This document shows positions 5,105 through 5,801 of a stretch of 5,801 bases of DNA, one piece after another. A program made the position numbers and the translations under genes. The DNA is from Candidatus Aenigmatarchaeota archaeon (GTDB lineage Archaea; Aenigmatarchaeota; Aenigmatarchaeia; QMZP01): NCBI GenBank assembly GCA_020343575.1, contig CP070801.1, positions 619,566-625,366 on the forward strand. Direction: 5' to 3'. Position 1 is the first letter of the stretch. Every line of letters begins with the position of its first letter. Under the pieces are notes generated by a model, which ran no database searches, was not told the DNA's origin, and was given only the letters and a program-made list of their open reading frames with translations.

Positions 5105-5530
5105 ATGGTCTGGGTCAAGCTTTTCAAACCAACATGGGGGAGAATAGCGATATTCATTATTCTTTTTGCCGCGATAGCGTTACTTGACCAGACGTTTCTT
5201 TTCTTTCCTGAGTCTCCCCTAACCTACAATGTAATTGATTCTGCAGCGATCCCTTTCATTGTCTATCTCATTGTAATCCCTTACATCGTTTCTTGTGTGG
5301 TACCTGCTTTCTTCATTCGGGAATTCAGACACGCAAAAATCCATGAGTTCGTGGAGAAGCATAAGAAGAAACCCACGGTTGAGGGAGTGATAGACACAAT
5401 AGAGGATTATGAACAGATACAGGAGAGATATGCAAAATCCCTCAAGAAGCCCTTCCAGAAACCAGAAGAAAAACCGAAACCGAAGGGGTCAAAGAAATCA
5501 AGAAAATCTAGAACAAAACGCCGAAAATAA
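5105..5530 (+). CDS. Two-helix membrane protein with a basic C-terminal tail, unknown function
   Basis: The 141-residue protein has two hydrophobic segments, about residues 14-35 and 47-71, joined by a short loop (FPESPLTYNVIDS region). After residue 72 it is hydrophilic and strongly charged. A stretch at about 78-112 (HEFVEKHKKKPTVEGVIDTIEDYEQIQERY) may be helical or coiled. The last 30 residues are almost all Lys, Arg, Pro and Ser (KPKGSKKSRKSRTKRRK at the end), suggesting a disordered cytoplasmic tail that binds nucleic acid, ribosomes or acidic lipid heads; this is a guess from charge only. I recognise no family. The start is favoured by the TATA-like box at 5068-5078, giving a leader of about 5 nt. 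The last 23 bp overlap the end of the convergent prenyltransferase gene. Confidence 0.75.
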   Translation: MVWVKLFKPTWGRIAIFIILFAAIALLDQTFLFFPESPLTYNVIDSAAIPFIVYLIVIPYIVSCVVPAFFIREFRHAKIHEFVEKHKKKPTVEGVIDTIEDYEQIQERYAKSLKKPFQKPEEKPKPKGSKKSRKSRTKRRK

Positions 5531-5801
5531 AAGCTACAAGAGCGAGGAACATGCCTATCTTTATGATCTTGCTTACCCTTGAAAACCTCTTTTTTCCTCT
5601 TCCCTTAGCCAGTAATAATATAGATGATAAAAATACCAGGTCAGTCGGAACGAGAATCACAATGTAGGCAAAGCTGAGAACTCCTAAGACGTATGGGAGG
5701 GGTGATATTATTATCGCAAGGAAAATGAATATCCCTGAAGCTATTTTTGATCTTCCCTTCTCCAGAGCAAGACCTGTCTCTTTTTTACCCACGAATATCG
5801 A
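5508..5801 (-). CDS. C-terminal part of a UbiA-family prenyltransferase, probably ether-lipid type (runs off right edge)
   Basis: The frame is open from the window edge to a TAG stop at 5508-5510, giving 97 residues. A GTG at 5792 is in frame but is not needed, since coding continues to the edge. The fragment reads SIFVGKK at the edge, then a basic loop, then helices with SPLPYVLGVLSFAYIVIL and DLVFLSSILLL, another basic loop (KGRGKKRFSRVSK), and a final helix IGMFLALVAFIFG. This order, especially GKK, SPLPY-h-LG, D-h-h-F-h-S and the last S-K-h-h-K-I-G-M helix, matches my memory of the C-terminal end of archaeal UbiA enzymes such as digeranylgeranylglyceryl phosphate synthase, which attaches the second prenyl chain in archaeal membrane lipid synthesis. 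The Asp-rich catalytic motifs would lie outside the window, so the substrate is uncertain. Confidence 0.65.
   Translation of the reverse strand, partial: SIFVGKKETGLALEKGRSKIASGIFIFLAIIISPLPYVLGVLSFAYIVILVPTDLVFLSSILLLAKGRGKKRFSRVSKIIKIGMFLALVAFIFGVLF

Noticed and set aside
1..5801. CRISPR array, insertion sequence or defence system
   Set aside because: No regularly spaced repeats, terminal inverted repeats, transposase motifs or nuclease/helicase genes were seen.

Overview
This window is a compact stretch of an archaeal chromosome. The clearest marker is a replication factor C large subunit (RfcL), a clamp-loader protein of archaea and not bacteria. Most genes also have an A/T-rich TATA-like box about 26-27 bp before, or just before, the start codon and no Shine-Dalgarno sequence, which is the usual picture of archaeal leaderless transcription. 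The right edge appears to carry the C-terminal part of a UbiA prenyltransferase, the family that includes archaeal ether-lipid synthases. Gene spacing is 0-84 bp, and the many small membrane and surface proteins would fit a reduced-genome lineage such as a DPANN archaeon. That lineage is an inference; nothing in the window fixes it.

Left part (1-1598). A minus-strand gene enters from the left edge. It has two membrane segments and stops just where a PAP2 phosphatase motif would begin. Divergent from it are two genes for membrane-anchored or exported proteins (312-977 and 1008-1598). They have many N-glycosylation sequons and nearly identical upstream promoter segments. I do not recognise their families.

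Middle (1664-3818). A complete thioredoxin reductase (trxB) is followed by rfcL. Each has its own TATA box, so they are neighbours rather than an obvious operon.

AT-rich block (3819-4975). Three genes are visibly richer in A+T than their flanks: a hexapeptide-repeat acyltransferase on the minus strand and, divergent from it, two overlapping genes for small three-helix membrane proteins that look like two related halves. The block touches the rfcL stop codon on one side and the 3' end of a tRNA-Arg(GCG) gene on the other with no spare base. This looks like a laterally acquired cassette at a tRNA end, although no attachment-site repeat was found.

Right part (4976-5801). The tRNA-Arg gene is divergent from a two-helix membrane protein with a very basic tail, and one TATA-like box lies at the right distance for both. 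The tail of that gene overlaps, tail to tail, the end of the probable UbiA prenyltransferase, which runs off the right edge.

No CRISPR array, insertion sequence, rRNA or intein was seen. The longest non-coding stretch is 84 bp. I did not find a clearly new multi-gene system. The best candidates for a second look are the AT-rich cassette with its paired membrane proteins and the shared promoter of the tRNA.
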